From: Bradyrhizobium sp. WSM3983 | GTDB taxonomy: Bacteria; Pseudomonadota; Alphaproteobacteria; Rhizobiales; Xanthobacteraceae | Reading direction: 5' to 3' | Assembly (NCBI RefSeq): GCF_000473045.1 | Contig: NZ_AXAY01000015.1 | Location: forward strand, 1 to 64,000 | DNA length: 64,000 nucleotides | Part shown: positions 33,326-41,022 of the stretch, one piece after another | Numbering within the stretch: position 1 is the stretch's first letter | Layout of the letters: every line of letters starts with the position of its first letter | Translations under genes and position numbers: made by a program | Notes under the pieces: model-generated | What the model was told of the DNA's origin: nothing | The model's database searches: none | Seen by the model: the letters and a program-made list of their open reading frames with translations, nothing else

Positions 33326-34096
33326 ATGAAACTCGATCAGCTTCGGGAGGTGGTCGCGATCGCCGAGTTTGGGGGGCTACGGCCGGCGGCGCGTCAACTC
33401 GGAATCGCTCAACCGGTGCTCACGCGCAACCTCGCAAATCTGGAGCGTGAACTCAGGAGCAAGATATTCGAGCGGCATACCCAAGGCATGTTGCCCACGT
33501 TGTTTGGAGGAGTCGTCATCGACGGTGCGCGACGAATTCTGAGCGAGGTGGATCAGCTTTCGGAGGCCATTCTCGAGCATCGAGGGGAGGGTCGACGTAG
33601 GCGCGCGACGACCAAGGCGAAACGCGGATCGGTCGTCCCGATCCAGCGCGAGGAAGACCGCGCTGACCATGTCTTCATCGACGTTATGTTCGAAATTTTC
33701 CGCGTATACGGGCGCATTATGCGGGCAGGCGACCGAATGGGAAAGCCGGTAGGTATAACCGGTTCGCGCTGGCAAATACTCGGTCCATTACAACACAAAA
33801 AGGCGACCGTTTCAGAGATCGCTCGTCACATGGGTCTCCAGCGACAGAGCGTCCAGCGGACGATCGATGTGCTGCGACGCGAAGGCTTGGTCGAGATGAT
33901 CGATAATCCGAGCCACCGGCGTGCGAGGCACGCCGTGCTCACGGCGAGCGGCTGGAGCGCTATCCGGGAGGCGAACAAGGTGCGAGACGGGTGGATCCGG
34001 CGAACCACGCTGGGCATTGCGGACGCCGAATTCGAGGCGGCTTACCTGTTCTTGCGGCGTCTGCGAAAGCGGCTCGGAGATCGTTTGATGCCTTAA
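33326..34096 (+). CDS. Chimeric regulator: LysR HTH fused to a complete MarR domain
   Basis: 256 aa. Residues 1-60 are a LysR winged HTH (MKLDQLREVVAIAEFGGLRPAARQLGIAQPVLTRNLANLERELRSKIFER) followed by the usual linker helix. No LysR effector domain follows. Instead, after a basic linker (~87-107, GRRRRATTKAKRG), residues ~112-256 are a MarR fold with dimer helices, ITGSRWQILGPLQHKKATVSEIARHMGLQRQSVQRTIDVLRREGLVEMIDNPSHRRARHAVLT and a C-terminal dimer helix. The frame is uninterrupted and GGAGG lies six bases before the ATG, so it is expressed as one protein. It would have two different DNA-binding modules per subunit. It is upstream of, and probably controls, the 34207-36722 genes. Confidence 0.85.
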   Translation: MKLDQLREVVAIAEFGGLRPAARQLGIAQPVLTRNLANLERELRSKIFERHTQGMLPTLFGGVVIDGARRILSEVDQLSEAILEHRGEGRRRRATTKAKRGSVVPIQREEDRADHVFIDVMFEIFRVYGRIMRAGDRMGKPVGITGSRWQILGPLQHKKATVSEIARHMGLQRQSVQRTIDVLRREGLVEMIDNPSHRRARHAVLTASGWSAIREANKVRDGWIRRTTLGIADAEFEAAYLFLRRLRKRLGDRLMP

Positions 34097-34206
34097 ATCC
34101 AACTTGACAGCATGCTGACAACTCGCTTAAATGACATCAACGCGGCGGGATAAGGCGCGGTCGATTGCGCGCATCCGGCGACAATCTGTCTAGGGAGATG
34201 GGAGAG

Positions 34207-34860
34207 ATGACTTATGCGGATCTATACGTTGACGAGCCTCTCGAGAAGATCGCTGAAGATTGGGACTATCTGAACGACCGGGTGGTAAAGCGTTTCTTCG
34301 GCTTCAAACCAGTTGGTGACAACGTTGTTGGTATTCGTCCAATCGTCGTCCAGTCCGTCGGCGACTTAAGCGAGCGCGAAGCGCCGCCGGTGGGGGTCGT
34401 CGAGAAGCGCACGAACTTCGAGATTGGTCCCCAGGGCGTTGTCGTTGTGCCTCGGATACCATTTTCGGCGCACATTACCCGTGCTGGGACTCCGCATCGT
34501 GTGCAGCATTTGTTCGGCTATTGGCACGTCAACGACAAGGATGAGATCTGCGTCGTGTTGCCTCCGGATGGCAATGAGCCAGGCCGGCTGATCATCGTGA
34601 TGGGCAAGCCGACTGGCGATGAAACCGACCGCTTCGCCTGGTATTGCGAGAAGTGCACGACGCTGCTGTTCATGCGCGAACTGAACAGCGGAAGGGACTT
34701 CAGCAAGTTCTGGGCCGGTGAGCTGGCAGCGGTCCGAGAATACAACGCAAATCCGAGACATCAGATTTGCCCGAGTTGCGGCCACAAGAACCCGCTGGCG
34801 TATTCTGGCATGCGCCCTTCCGACAACGAGCAGGAGCATGCAGCGAGGCTGGTGTGGTGA
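34207..34860 (+). CDS. Cupin-like protein with HAO-type two-CxxC ribbon (histidine-bearing copy)
   Basis: About 217 aa. The C-terminal third matches the ribbon of bacterial 3-hydroxyanthranilate 3,4-dioxygenase: FAWYCEKC (Cys147, Cys150) and HQICPSCGHKNP (Cys188, Cys191). The middle is beta-rich (IPFSAHITRAGTPHRVQHLFGYWHVNDKDEICVVLPP), with His97, His101 and His107 that could bind metal, but the standard HAO ligand set cannot be assigned with certainty. The start is uncertain: ATG 34198, 34207 and 34216 are close together. It is followed by a related but divergent copy, a Rieske ferredoxin and a reductase, suggesting an oxygenase or redox role on an aromatic substrate. Confidence 0.65.
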   Translation: MTYADLYVDEPLEKIAEDWDYLNDRVVKRFFGFKPVGDNVVGIRPIVVQSVGDLSEREAPPVGVVEKRTNFEIGPQGVVVVPRIPFSAHITRAGTPHRVQHLFGYWHVNDKDEICVVLPPDGNEPGRLIIVMGKPTGDETDRFAWYCEKCTTLLFMRELNSGRDFSKFWAGELAAVREYNANPRHQICPSCGHKNPLAYSGMRPSDNEQEHAARLVW

Positions 34861-35441
34861 CGCTCGGCTACGTTCCGCCTCAGGGGCGCATTCCTAGCCC
34901 CGATATGTCGCACGCGCGGATCTTCGCCGAGCATCGCAGCAAGTGGGAGGTTCGCGGTCAGTACGCAATCTGGACAGGATCGCGAGCGCCTGGTGAGGCG
35001 CGATACCGACTGCTGGAGCGTGTCGGCCGGAAGGTGGCTCCTATCGAATGGCCAAATGGCGGGGCCGTGATGCACAGAATTGCTGCCGATAGGGAGTTCA
35101 TGGTCGAGAACCTTGCCGGATATTGGCTGCGTCTCGACGTGGACTCGATCTGGATCGAGGCGCCTTCGTCTGGCGGGCAGTATTGCATGCTGATCATCGG
35201 CGGCTCCACGGGCAAGCCGGATGCGGCGAACGTCGGCTGGGTGTGTCCGAAATGCGGCTCCTCGCTTGCTTTCAAGGCATTCGGCAGGCCGTTGCGCGAC
35301 TTCCCGACTTTTTTAACCTCTGCCGACAAATGGGTAGATGAGTTCAATAGCAAGCCGGAGGCAAGAACGTGCCAGGAGTGCGGCACCGTTCACCCTGAGA
35401 GCCAAAAACTCGCGCACGATAATGCCCTCGAGTCGACGTGA
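34857..35441 (+). CDS. Paralogue of the preceding ribbon protein, histidines lost
   Basis: 194 aa from GTG 34857, overlapping the upstream stop (GTGA); ATG 34905 is an alternative. It aligns with its neighbour over VENLAGYWLRLDVDSIWIEAP and through the ribbon VGWVCPKCGSSLAF (Cys130, Cys133) and ARTCQECGTVHP (Cys172, Cys175). At the positions of His101 and His107 of the neighbour it has Asn and Leu. It may be a non-catalytic partner in a heteromer, or a structural scaffold. Function unknown. Confidence 0.65.
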   Translation: MTLGYVPPQGRIPSPDMSHARIFAEHRSKWEVRGQYAIWTGSRAPGEARYRLLERVGRKVAPIEWPNGGAVMHRIAADREFMVENLAGYWLRLDVDSIWIEAPSSGGQYCMLIIGGSTGKPDAANVGWVCPKCGSSLAFKAFGRPLRDFPTFLTSADKWVDEFNSKPEARTCQECGTVHPESQKLAHDNALEST

Positions 35442-35461
35442 TCGTTCGGCGGAGTTAGTCA

Positions 35462-35803
35462 GTGTCACAAGCTGAAGAGACTAGATTGGACCTCACGTTG
35501 ATCTGTGCGGAAAAAGACATCCCGGAGGAAGGGGCGCTCCTGACTCGGACCGTGAAGGGCAAGCGTGTCGTTTTGTGCCGCAGCAAGCGATCTGAGACGG
35601 GCATTGTCGCATTTAACAGCCGTTGCCCGCATATGAACGGGCCGTTGGCCTACGGGCGTGTCGTCGATGGCCAGGTTATTTGCCCATGGCACTTCTTTAG
35701 GTTCGACATCGTAACCGGTGAGACGATCGCGTGCGAAAGCATGATGAGGCTCGAAGTTTACGGCGTGAAGGTCGACGGCGGGAATGTCTATGTAGAGCTC
35801 TGA
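35462..35803 (+). CDS. Rieske-type [2Fe-2S] ferredoxin
   Basis: 113 aa, a free-standing Rieske domain: CPHMNGPLAYG (Cys55, His57) and VICPWHFFRFDIVTGE (Cys74, His77). Such ferredoxins pass electrons from a reductase to an oxygenase; the NADH/NADPH-linked reductase follows at 35949. No Rieske oxygenase large subunit is encoded in this operon, the nearest being the phthalate oxygenase at 56646. GTG start with GGCGGAG upstream. Confidence 0.9.
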   Translation: MSQAEETRLDLTLICAEKDIPEEGALLTRTVKGKRVVLCRSKRSETGIVAFNSRCPHMNGPLAYGRVVDGQVICPWHFFRFDIVTGETIACESMMRLEVYGVKVDGGNVYVEL

Positions 35804-35829
35804 ACAAGAGCTGGCTCAAGGAGAAAGGA

Positions 35830-35928
35830 ATGTCCGTCACTCCGGTGGGGCCGCGCGTCAACTTCAAGATTCGCTGCCGACTGGGACGGGCTCGCGGTGG
35901 ACTGGCAGGTCGATTGAGATTTCTCTAG
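35830..35928 (+). CDS. Possible 32-codon small ORF
   Basis: The frame begins at an ATG directly after an exceptionally good ribosome site, AAGGAGAAAGGA, and encodes a basic peptide (MSVTPVGPRVNFKIRCRLG...). It fills the gap between the ferredoxin and the reductase. It could be a translated spacer, or the stub of a gene deleted from the operon. No family recognised. Confidence 0.35.
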   Translation: MSVTPVGPRVNFKIRCRLGRARGGLAGRLRFL

Positions 35929-35948
35929 CGCAGAGTGGGAACATAGAC

Positions 35949-36722
35949 GTGAGCGCGTTCTACCGAGAGAAGGTCCTTTCCGTTCGGCACTGGACCGATA
36001 CGTTGTTCAGCTTCCGCGCTACTCGCGATTCTGGCTTTCGCTTCCAGAACGGCCAGTTCGCGATGATTGGCCTCGAGGTCGACGGTCGGCCGCTACTGCG
36101 TGCCTACAGCATGGCGAGCGCCAATCACGAGGAAGAGCTCGAGTTCTTCTCGATCAAGGTCCAGGAGGGCCCGCTGACCTCGCGCCTGCAGAAGATCAAG
36201 GAAGGCGACATCATCCTGGTCGGCCGCAAAGCGACTGGCACGCTGATCACCGACAATCTGATTCCGGGCGAGCGGCTCCTGCTGCTGTCGACAGGCACAG
36301 GCCTTGCGCCCTTCGCGAGCTTGATTAAGGACCCGGATGTCTATGATAGGTTCGAGAGCATCGTGCTGGTGCACGGCTGCCGCCAGGTCTCGGAGCTCGC
36401 CTATGGCGAACAACTCGTCGCCACCTTGCGCGATGATGAACTATTCGGCCCGGTCCTGTCGGAGAAACTCATCTATTACCCGACCGTCACGCGCGAGCCG
36501 TTTCGCAACCGCGGTCGCATTACCGACCTAATCAGCTCCAATCAGCTCTTCAGCGACATCGGCCAAGCTGCGCTCGATATCGAAACTGATCGCATCATGA
36601 TGTGCGGGAGTCCCGGGATGCTCGAAGAGCTCAAGCAGATGTTCGAGGCGCATGCCTTCCTGGAAGGCTCGCACAGCGAACCGGGCCACTTCGTCATCGA
36701 GAAGGCGTTCGTGGAGCGTTGA
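35949..36722 (+). CDS. Ferredoxin-NADP+ reductase family flavoprotein
   Basis: 257 aa. The FAD site is in QFAMIGLEVDGRPLLRAYSMAS and GPLTSRLQKIKEGD; the NAD(P) site begins LLLLSTGTGLAPFASLI, and the C-terminus EPGHFVIEKAFVER ends with an aromatic-containing tail as in bacterial Fpr. It probably reduces the adjacent Rieske ferredoxin. The 3' end overlaps the convergent MarR gene by 29 bases. GTG start. Confidence 0.9.
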   Translation: MSAFYREKVLSVRHWTDTLFSFRATRDSGFRFQNGQFAMIGLEVDGRPLLRAYSMASANHEEELEFFSIKVQEGPLTSRLQKIKEGDIILVGRKATGTLITDNLIPGERLLLLSTGTGLAPFASLIKDPDVYDRFESIVLVHGCRQVSELAYGEQLVATLRDDELFGPVLSEKLIYYPTVTREPFRNRGRITDLISSNQLFSDIGQAALDIETDRIMMCGSPGMLEELKQMFEAHAFLEGSHSEPGHFVIEKAFVER

Positions 36723-37260
36723 CGCGGGACTTCTTTCGTTTGTGCTGTTCTGGAGGTTTCAAGCCATCGGAGCCGGGTGTTCGCTTTGACTTGATCAGCT
36801 TTTCGATCTCGCCACTGTCGACTTCGGCTTCGATCCGATCGAGGTTCTCATAAAGTGAACTCAGCGCCGTCTTCAGAGCCGCGGCCTCCTTTTGCGAGAG
36901 CGCACCGGTGGCGATGTCTTCGTAGTAGGCCGCGAGCGGGACATAGCGGTCGTACAATTCTCGACCGGCGGGTGTCAGCTGCACCTGAAGGCTACGCTGA
37001 TCGTTTTCGGGGCGTTCGCGCGATACGAGCCCGGCCTTATGCATTTCCGAGACCAGACGGGAGAGCGTCGACAGATCGCCAGACGTCAGCGAGCTCAGTT
37101 CGTTCAGGCGGAGGGGGCGCTGTTGTTCGGCCAGGGCCGCAACCACCCGGTACATCGGGAGGGTCAGTCCCTCCTTTCTTGCCACACGCACAAAGAGGTC
37201 GCCCATTCGGATGCCCACCCGAGCGAGCAGGTAAGGCAGGGAGTTCGACAGCCGATACAT
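36694..37260 (-). CDS. MarR-family regulator (copy 1)
   Basis: 188 aa. The winged helix is MYRVVAALAEQQRPLRLNELSSLTSGDLSTLSRLVSEMHKAGLVSRERPENDQRSLQVQLT; a lysine-rich tail follows residue 155. It is divergent from the gamma-resorcylate decarboxylase gene (37416) and closely related to the MarR at 53151, which is divergent from a maleylacetate reductase relic. Likely regulator of gamma-resorcylate/resorcinol genes, releasing DNA on binding an aromatic ligand. Confidence 0.88.
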   Translation of the reverse strand: MYRLSNSLPYLLARVGIRMGDLFVRVARKEGLTLPMYRVVAALAEQQRPLRLNELSSLTSGDLSTLSRLVSEMHKAGLVSRERPENDQRSLQVQLTPAGRELYDRYVPLAAYYEDIATGALSQKEAAALKTALSSLYENLDRIEAEVDSGEIEKLIKSKRTPGSDGLKPPEQHKRKKSRVNAPRTPSR

Positions 37261-37337
37261 GGATTCGTTCCCGCAACGTTGCTGGCATGACGGATACCGG
37301 GGAGTCCACGCATCTGCAACACTGGGGAATGAAATAG

Positions 37338-37356
37338 TTGCAAATGGAATAATTCC
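37338..37356. promoter_or_regulatory. Candidate MarR operator upstream of the decarboxylase
   Basis: TTGCAAATGGAAT (37338-37350) overlaps the palindrome GGAATAATTCC (37346-37356). The divergent region of the paralogous MarR (53923-53935) has TTGCAAATGATAT. Shared sequence in the same position next to paralogous regulators suggests a common operator half. Confidence 0.45.
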
Positions 37357-37415
37357 GTTGACAATAATTTGAAAGCGAGGTGATCTGTCTCGCGACCAGT
37401 TGAGGCGGGAAATTT

Positions 37416-38480
37416 ATGCAAGGGAAGATCGCTCTAGAGGAGCACTTCGCGATCGAGCAGACGGTCCAGGAGAGCGCTGGCTTTTGTCCGCCGGAGGATT
37501 GGATTGAACTCAAGGCGCGGCTGCTTGACATCCAGGACCGTCGATTGAGGGAAATGGATGCGAACGGCATCGAATTGATGCTCCTGTCGCTGAACGCCCC
37601 CGCGGTCCAGGCCGTCCCCGACAGGAGCGCGGCGTCGACCCTATCCCGACGTGCAAACGATTTTCTCGCCGAGCAGGTTGCGAAGCGGCCGTCGCGATTT
37701 CGGGGGCTCGCGGCGCTACCGATGCAGGACCCCGACGGAGCAGCGCGCGAATTAGACTATTGCGTCAACTCGCTGGGCTTCCGAGGTGCCCTCGTCAACG
37801 GTTTCAGCCAAGTGGCGGAGAGCGATAACGCGATCTACTACGACTGCAAGGAATTCTGGCCTTTCTGGTCTGAAGTTCAGCGCCTGAACGTCCCGTTCTA
37901 TCTACATCCCCGCAACCCGCTGCCGAAGGACGCTGCCATCTACGAGGGCCATCGCTGGTTGATGGGGCCCACTTGGGCGTTCGGACAGGAGACGGCCGTC
38001 CATGCCTTGCGGCTGATGGGCTCGGGTTTGTTTGATGTGTACCCGCGCCTGCAGATCATTCTCGGTCACATGGGCGAAGGATTGCCCTACTCGATGTGGC
38101 GCGTCGACAATCACAACAAGTGGATGCGTGCCCAGAATGTTTATCCGGCTCGGCGGAAGATCGCCGACTATTTCCGGGAGAACTTCTACATCACCACGTC
38201 GGGCAATTTCCGGACGCAGGCGCTGATCGATGCGATGCTCGAGATCGGTGCCGACCGCATCCTCTTTTCGGCCGACTGGCCGTTCGAAAACATCGATCAC
38301 GCTGCAAACTGGTTTGATGCGGCGACCATCTCAGAGGGCGATCGTTTCAAAATCGGCCGCGAAAATGCGCACTCCCTGTTTCGTTTGGGAGACGTAACCA
38401 ATCAATCTGCCGCAGAGCAGAAGTCGTCACGAACAACTTTAGAGGAAACCCATGAGCGCATCCGGAGGCGACCTGCATGA
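37416..38480 (+). CDS. graF: Gamma-resorcylate (2,6-dihydroxybenzoate) decarboxylase
   Basis: 354 aa, amidohydrolase superfamily. It decarboxylates 2,6-dihydroxybenzoate reversibly to resorcinol in the cytoplasm. The start MQGKIALEEHFAI is that of the family. The metal ligands Glu8, His10, His164 (FYLHPRNPLP) and Asp287 (FSADWPFENIDHA) fall at the numbers known for gamma-resorcylate decarboxylase, and His218 is in ILGHMGEGLPY. A tail of about 25 residues after HSLFRLG is unlike the family and overlaps the next ORF by 29 bases. Expression is probably controlled by the divergent MarR. Confidence 0.92.
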   Translation: MQGKIALEEHFAIEQTVQESAGFCPPEDWIELKARLLDIQDRRLREMDANGIELMLLSLNAPAVQAVPDRSAASTLSRRANDFLAEQVAKRPSRFRGLAALPMQDPDGAARELDYCVNSLGFRGALVNGFSQVAESDNAIYYDCKEFWPFWSEVQRLNVPFYLHPRNPLPKDAAIYEGHRWLMGPTWAFGQETAVHALRLMGSGLFDVYPRLQIILGHMGEGLPYSMWRVDNHNKWMRAQNVYPARRKIADYFRENFYITTSGNFRTQALIDAMLEIGADRILFSADWPFENIDHAANWFDAATISEGDRFKIGRENAHSLFRLGDVTNQSAAEQKSSRTTLEETHERIRRRPA

Positions 38481-38718
38481 GGAATTGTCCGGAGCGCACA
38501 ATAGTTCGCTGCGCAAGCTGCTCAGCTTTGTAACCGAGTTCGCCAAACTGTTTGACGGCTGTGAGGCTCTAATCCAGCCCATGCCGCGCGTTGTCGTGCC
38601 TGATGGCGGCGACGCCGAACAGCGCGAGCTCGTGCGTGCCCACAACAATGTAGTGCCGCTCGCCGGCGTTCCGAGAAGCAAGCGGAGCGCCCGGAGCGAA
38701 GTTGGAAGCATGCCTTGA
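38452..38718 (+). CDS. Small hypothetical protein
   Basis: 88 aa: MSASGGDLHEELSGAHNSSLRKLLSFVTEFAKLFDG, then DAEQRELVRAHNNVVPLAG. AGAGGAAACCC is a strong ribosome site before ATG 38452. It overlaps the end of the decarboxylase gene. I recognise no family; the short, partly helical product may be a gene remnant. Confidence 0.4.
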   Translation: MSASGGDLHEELSGAHNSSLRKLLSFVTEFAKLFDGCEALIQPMPRVVVPDGGDAEQRELVRAHNNVVPLAGVPRSKRSARSEVGSMP

Positions 38719-38783
38719 GTTCGCTTTCTCTCGATCACCAATCCGAGGAATCGAAATTTCCTAAGTCACAAAAGGGGGACTGT

Positions 38784-39905
38784 ATGTTCAAATTGGGGAA
38801 AGTATGGTGTGTAGGAGCTCTATCGGGGTTGGCGTCGTTGGCCAGCATCGACCAAAGCTTGGCGACCGAACCGGGGAATTTTGGGAACTATTTGTCCGGA
38901 ACCAGTATGGGAGCCATTTTGGGTGCCGCACCTCCCCCCGGTCTGTATTTTAACAACACCATGTTCTATCTCCCGATGGGGTCTGGCAATGGCAACACGA
39001 CTTGTGGGCCGGGCTGTAAGACGCGGTTCAACGGTGTTGGAGACTCGGTCACGTTCACGTGGGGATCCGGGTTGAAGTTTTTAGGCGGTACGTACTACCC
39101 AGTCGCCAACATCGTTGGATATCAGGCCTCAGCCACTACAGTGCCATATCCGCCGGGAGGAGGCCCGCTCCAGTCGCCGATCTACGGCAACACCATGAAC
39201 ATCATGATCTCGAATCTTACCCTCACTCCCTTGAACTTTTCCTGGGACCTGGGAAGTGCGTGGTTTGTCTCTGCTGGCCTCGGATTTGCAGCCCCTATTG
39301 GGACGAACTATGCGGGAGCGACGCTTCCCGACTATTGGGCGGTTGTTCCTCGTGCAGCCATAAGTTATCTCGGCAACGGCTGGAATTTTACGGTCGGCGC
39401 GCGCTATGACATCAACATGTCCTCGGAAGGCAGGACTGGCGCTTACCAGGCCATCGCGCGCAATCCGGCAACACCATTGGCGCTTGCTAGTTTTCTGACC
39501 GGCACTGCTAATCCGGGGGACGGCTACACGAGCGGTAACACCCTCTATGTCGACTGGACAGCGACCAAGAAGTTCGACAAGTGGGAGATCGGACCGGTCG
39601 GCGCATTTCGGTGGCAGACGAACTATGACACGCCAGGTGGCACCAATCCCGCTACGGGTGCCGCATGGACTTGCACGCAGTTGACTGCCCGCGGACTACC
39701 GTCGTGCGGCAAGGACATCGACGTTACTGTTGGCCTTCTGATCGGCTACAACTTCGGGCCAGTCGATATGAAGTTCATCTATTCAAACGTTGTATATTCA
39801 AAAGATAGTCCGGGCGCGAACACCGGCTCGGAGTTCTTCCTGAAGACTTCCTTCAGGCTTTGGGCGCCAGATGAGCCGGTCAAGAAGCCATTGATCACGA
39901 AGTAA
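38784..39905 (+). CDS. SphA/Phenol_MetA-type outer-membrane protein
   Basis: 373 aa. A signal peptide (VGALSGLASLASIDQSLA) is followed by PGNFGNYLSGTSMGAILGAAPPPGLYFNNTMFY and alternating beta strands typical of the outer-membrane channels linked to meta-pathway aromatic degradation. The C-terminus ends in strands around FFLKTSFRLWAP. It probably brings aromatic compounds across the outer membrane. AAAGGGGGA precedes ATG 38784. It follows the decarboxylase, so may serve gamma-resorcylate uptake. Confidence 0.8.
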   Translation: MFKLGKVWCVGALSGLASLASIDQSLATEPGNFGNYLSGTSMGAILGAAPPPGLYFNNTMFYLPMGSGNGNTTCGPGCKTRFNGVGDSVTFTWGSGLKFLGGTYYPVANIVGYQASATTVPYPPGGGPLQSPIYGNTMNIMISNLTLTPLNFSWDLGSAWFVSAGLGFAAPIGTNYAGATLPDYWAVVPRAAISYLGNGWNFTVGARYDINMSSEGRTGAYQAIARNPATPLALASFLTGTANPGDGYTSGNTLYVDWTATKKFDKWEIGPVGAFRWQTNYDTPGGTNPATGAAWTCTQLTARGLPSCGKDIDVTVGLLIGYNFGPVDMKFIYSNVVYSKDSPGANTGSEFFLKTSFRLWAPDEPVKKPLITK

Positions 39906-40065
39906 CGGCCTTGCAACATGGTCTGGCAGCTCTGCATGGTTTTGTGCGGAACTGCCAGATCACACGCCGGAAGACCCGAAGTGACCTCATAACTGGAAGG
40001 TCACCAGACGTTTTGCGTATCGCATCGCCCGCATGATGCCATCTTTCGTTAGCGGAGGAACAGTC

Positions 40066-40716
40066 TTGCAACGATTCACTGTGCATACGAACCCCGCCAG
40101 CCCGTATGGGCGCGCGGTCATGGCGACTCTGGAAGAGAAAGGCGCGTCCTTCCACTTGGCCCGACTTGCATTCAGGTCGCCTGAACGCCTCGCGCTGCAT
40201 CCTTTCGGTCGCATTCCCATCTTTGAGGATGACGGCTTTCGCCTTTACGAAACGCAAGCCATCTTGCGCTACATCGACCGCATTCTGCCGACGCCGCCGC
40301 TGACTCCGGAGGATCCAAGGCGTGCTGCGCGCATGGACCAAGTGATGAACATCAATGACTGGTACCTGTACCAGGGCGTCGCCAATGTCATTCTTTTTCA
40401 GCGCATCGTCGCCCCACGTGAGCTGCAAATTGCCCCGAACGAAGAAAGCATCAGGACGGCAATGCCGAAGGCGCAACTGGTATTCAATGAACTCGCGCGA
40501 TTACTGGGGCAGCAACCCTACTTCGTGGGTGACACCCTCTCCCTAGCGGACCTTCTGGTCGCGCCTACGATGGCGATCTTTAGCCGAACGCCGGAGTGGG
40601 CAACACTCGCTATCCCGCACGCAAATCTTCTGGCTTGGCTTGATCGCATGAATCAGCGTCCAAGCATGACTGCAACATCGCTGGAACGCCTATCGGTGAT
40701 CGGAGACGTGGCTTAG
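40066..40716 (+). CDS. Glutathione S-transferase
   Basis: 216 aa. The thioredoxin-like half has VHTNPASPYGRAVMATLEEKGASF, the cis-Pro loop FGRIPIFEDDGFRLYETQAILRYID (Glu-Thr binds glutathione), and the helical half has FVGDTLSLADLLVAPTM. TTG 40066 is preceded by AGCGGAGGAACAG and gives the usual N-terminal length; ATG 40033 would add 11 residues without a ribosome site. GSTs occur in aromatic operons as isomerases or for detoxification. Confidence 0.85.
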   Translation: MQRFTVHTNPASPYGRAVMATLEEKGASFHLARLAFRSPERLALHPFGRIPIFEDDGFRLYETQAILRYIDRILPTPPLTPEDPRRAARMDQVMNINDWYLYQGVANVILFQRIVAPRELQIAPNEESIRTAMPKAQLVFNELARLLGQQPYFVGDTLSLADLLVAPTMAIFSRTPEWATLAIPHANLLAWLDRMNQRPSMTATSLERLSVIGDVA

Positions 40717-41022
40717 CGGACAGGAAAACTCCAGAAACCTCCAACTGTGGCCGGCGATTTTTCTTCAACTGGACAATTAAAGATCACCTGGGCAGAAACG
40801 AGTGCGAGATGCCGCAGTCGTCGTGCTTGCCGCGCCGCGGAGGCACCGCAGTCGGAATCGACCCCTCACAGCCTCTAAGGAATCTGCGTTCTGAAGTAGA
40901 TCAGACTGCAGGAGGCAACACGATAAGAACGTCCGCGAGGGCGAGGTAGGATTACATGGTTCGCTGGACGTCGAAGGCGGATCGAGCATCAATGATCCCA
41001 TCATGCGGCGATCCTTTCGGCG
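40717..41022. other. Intergenic region with a partial copy of a terminator sequence
   Basis: 306 bases between convergent genes with no supported coding sequence. AAACCTCCAACTGTGGCCGGCG (split: 40735-40745 and 40746-40756) nearly repeats 43634-43657, the left side of a strong terminator, but here the second stem arm is missing. Confidence 0.45.

Noticed and set aside
38439..38741. Leftward 100-codon frame over the small ORF after the decarboxylase
   Set aside because: It has no start signal or family; the sense strand has the strong ribosome site.
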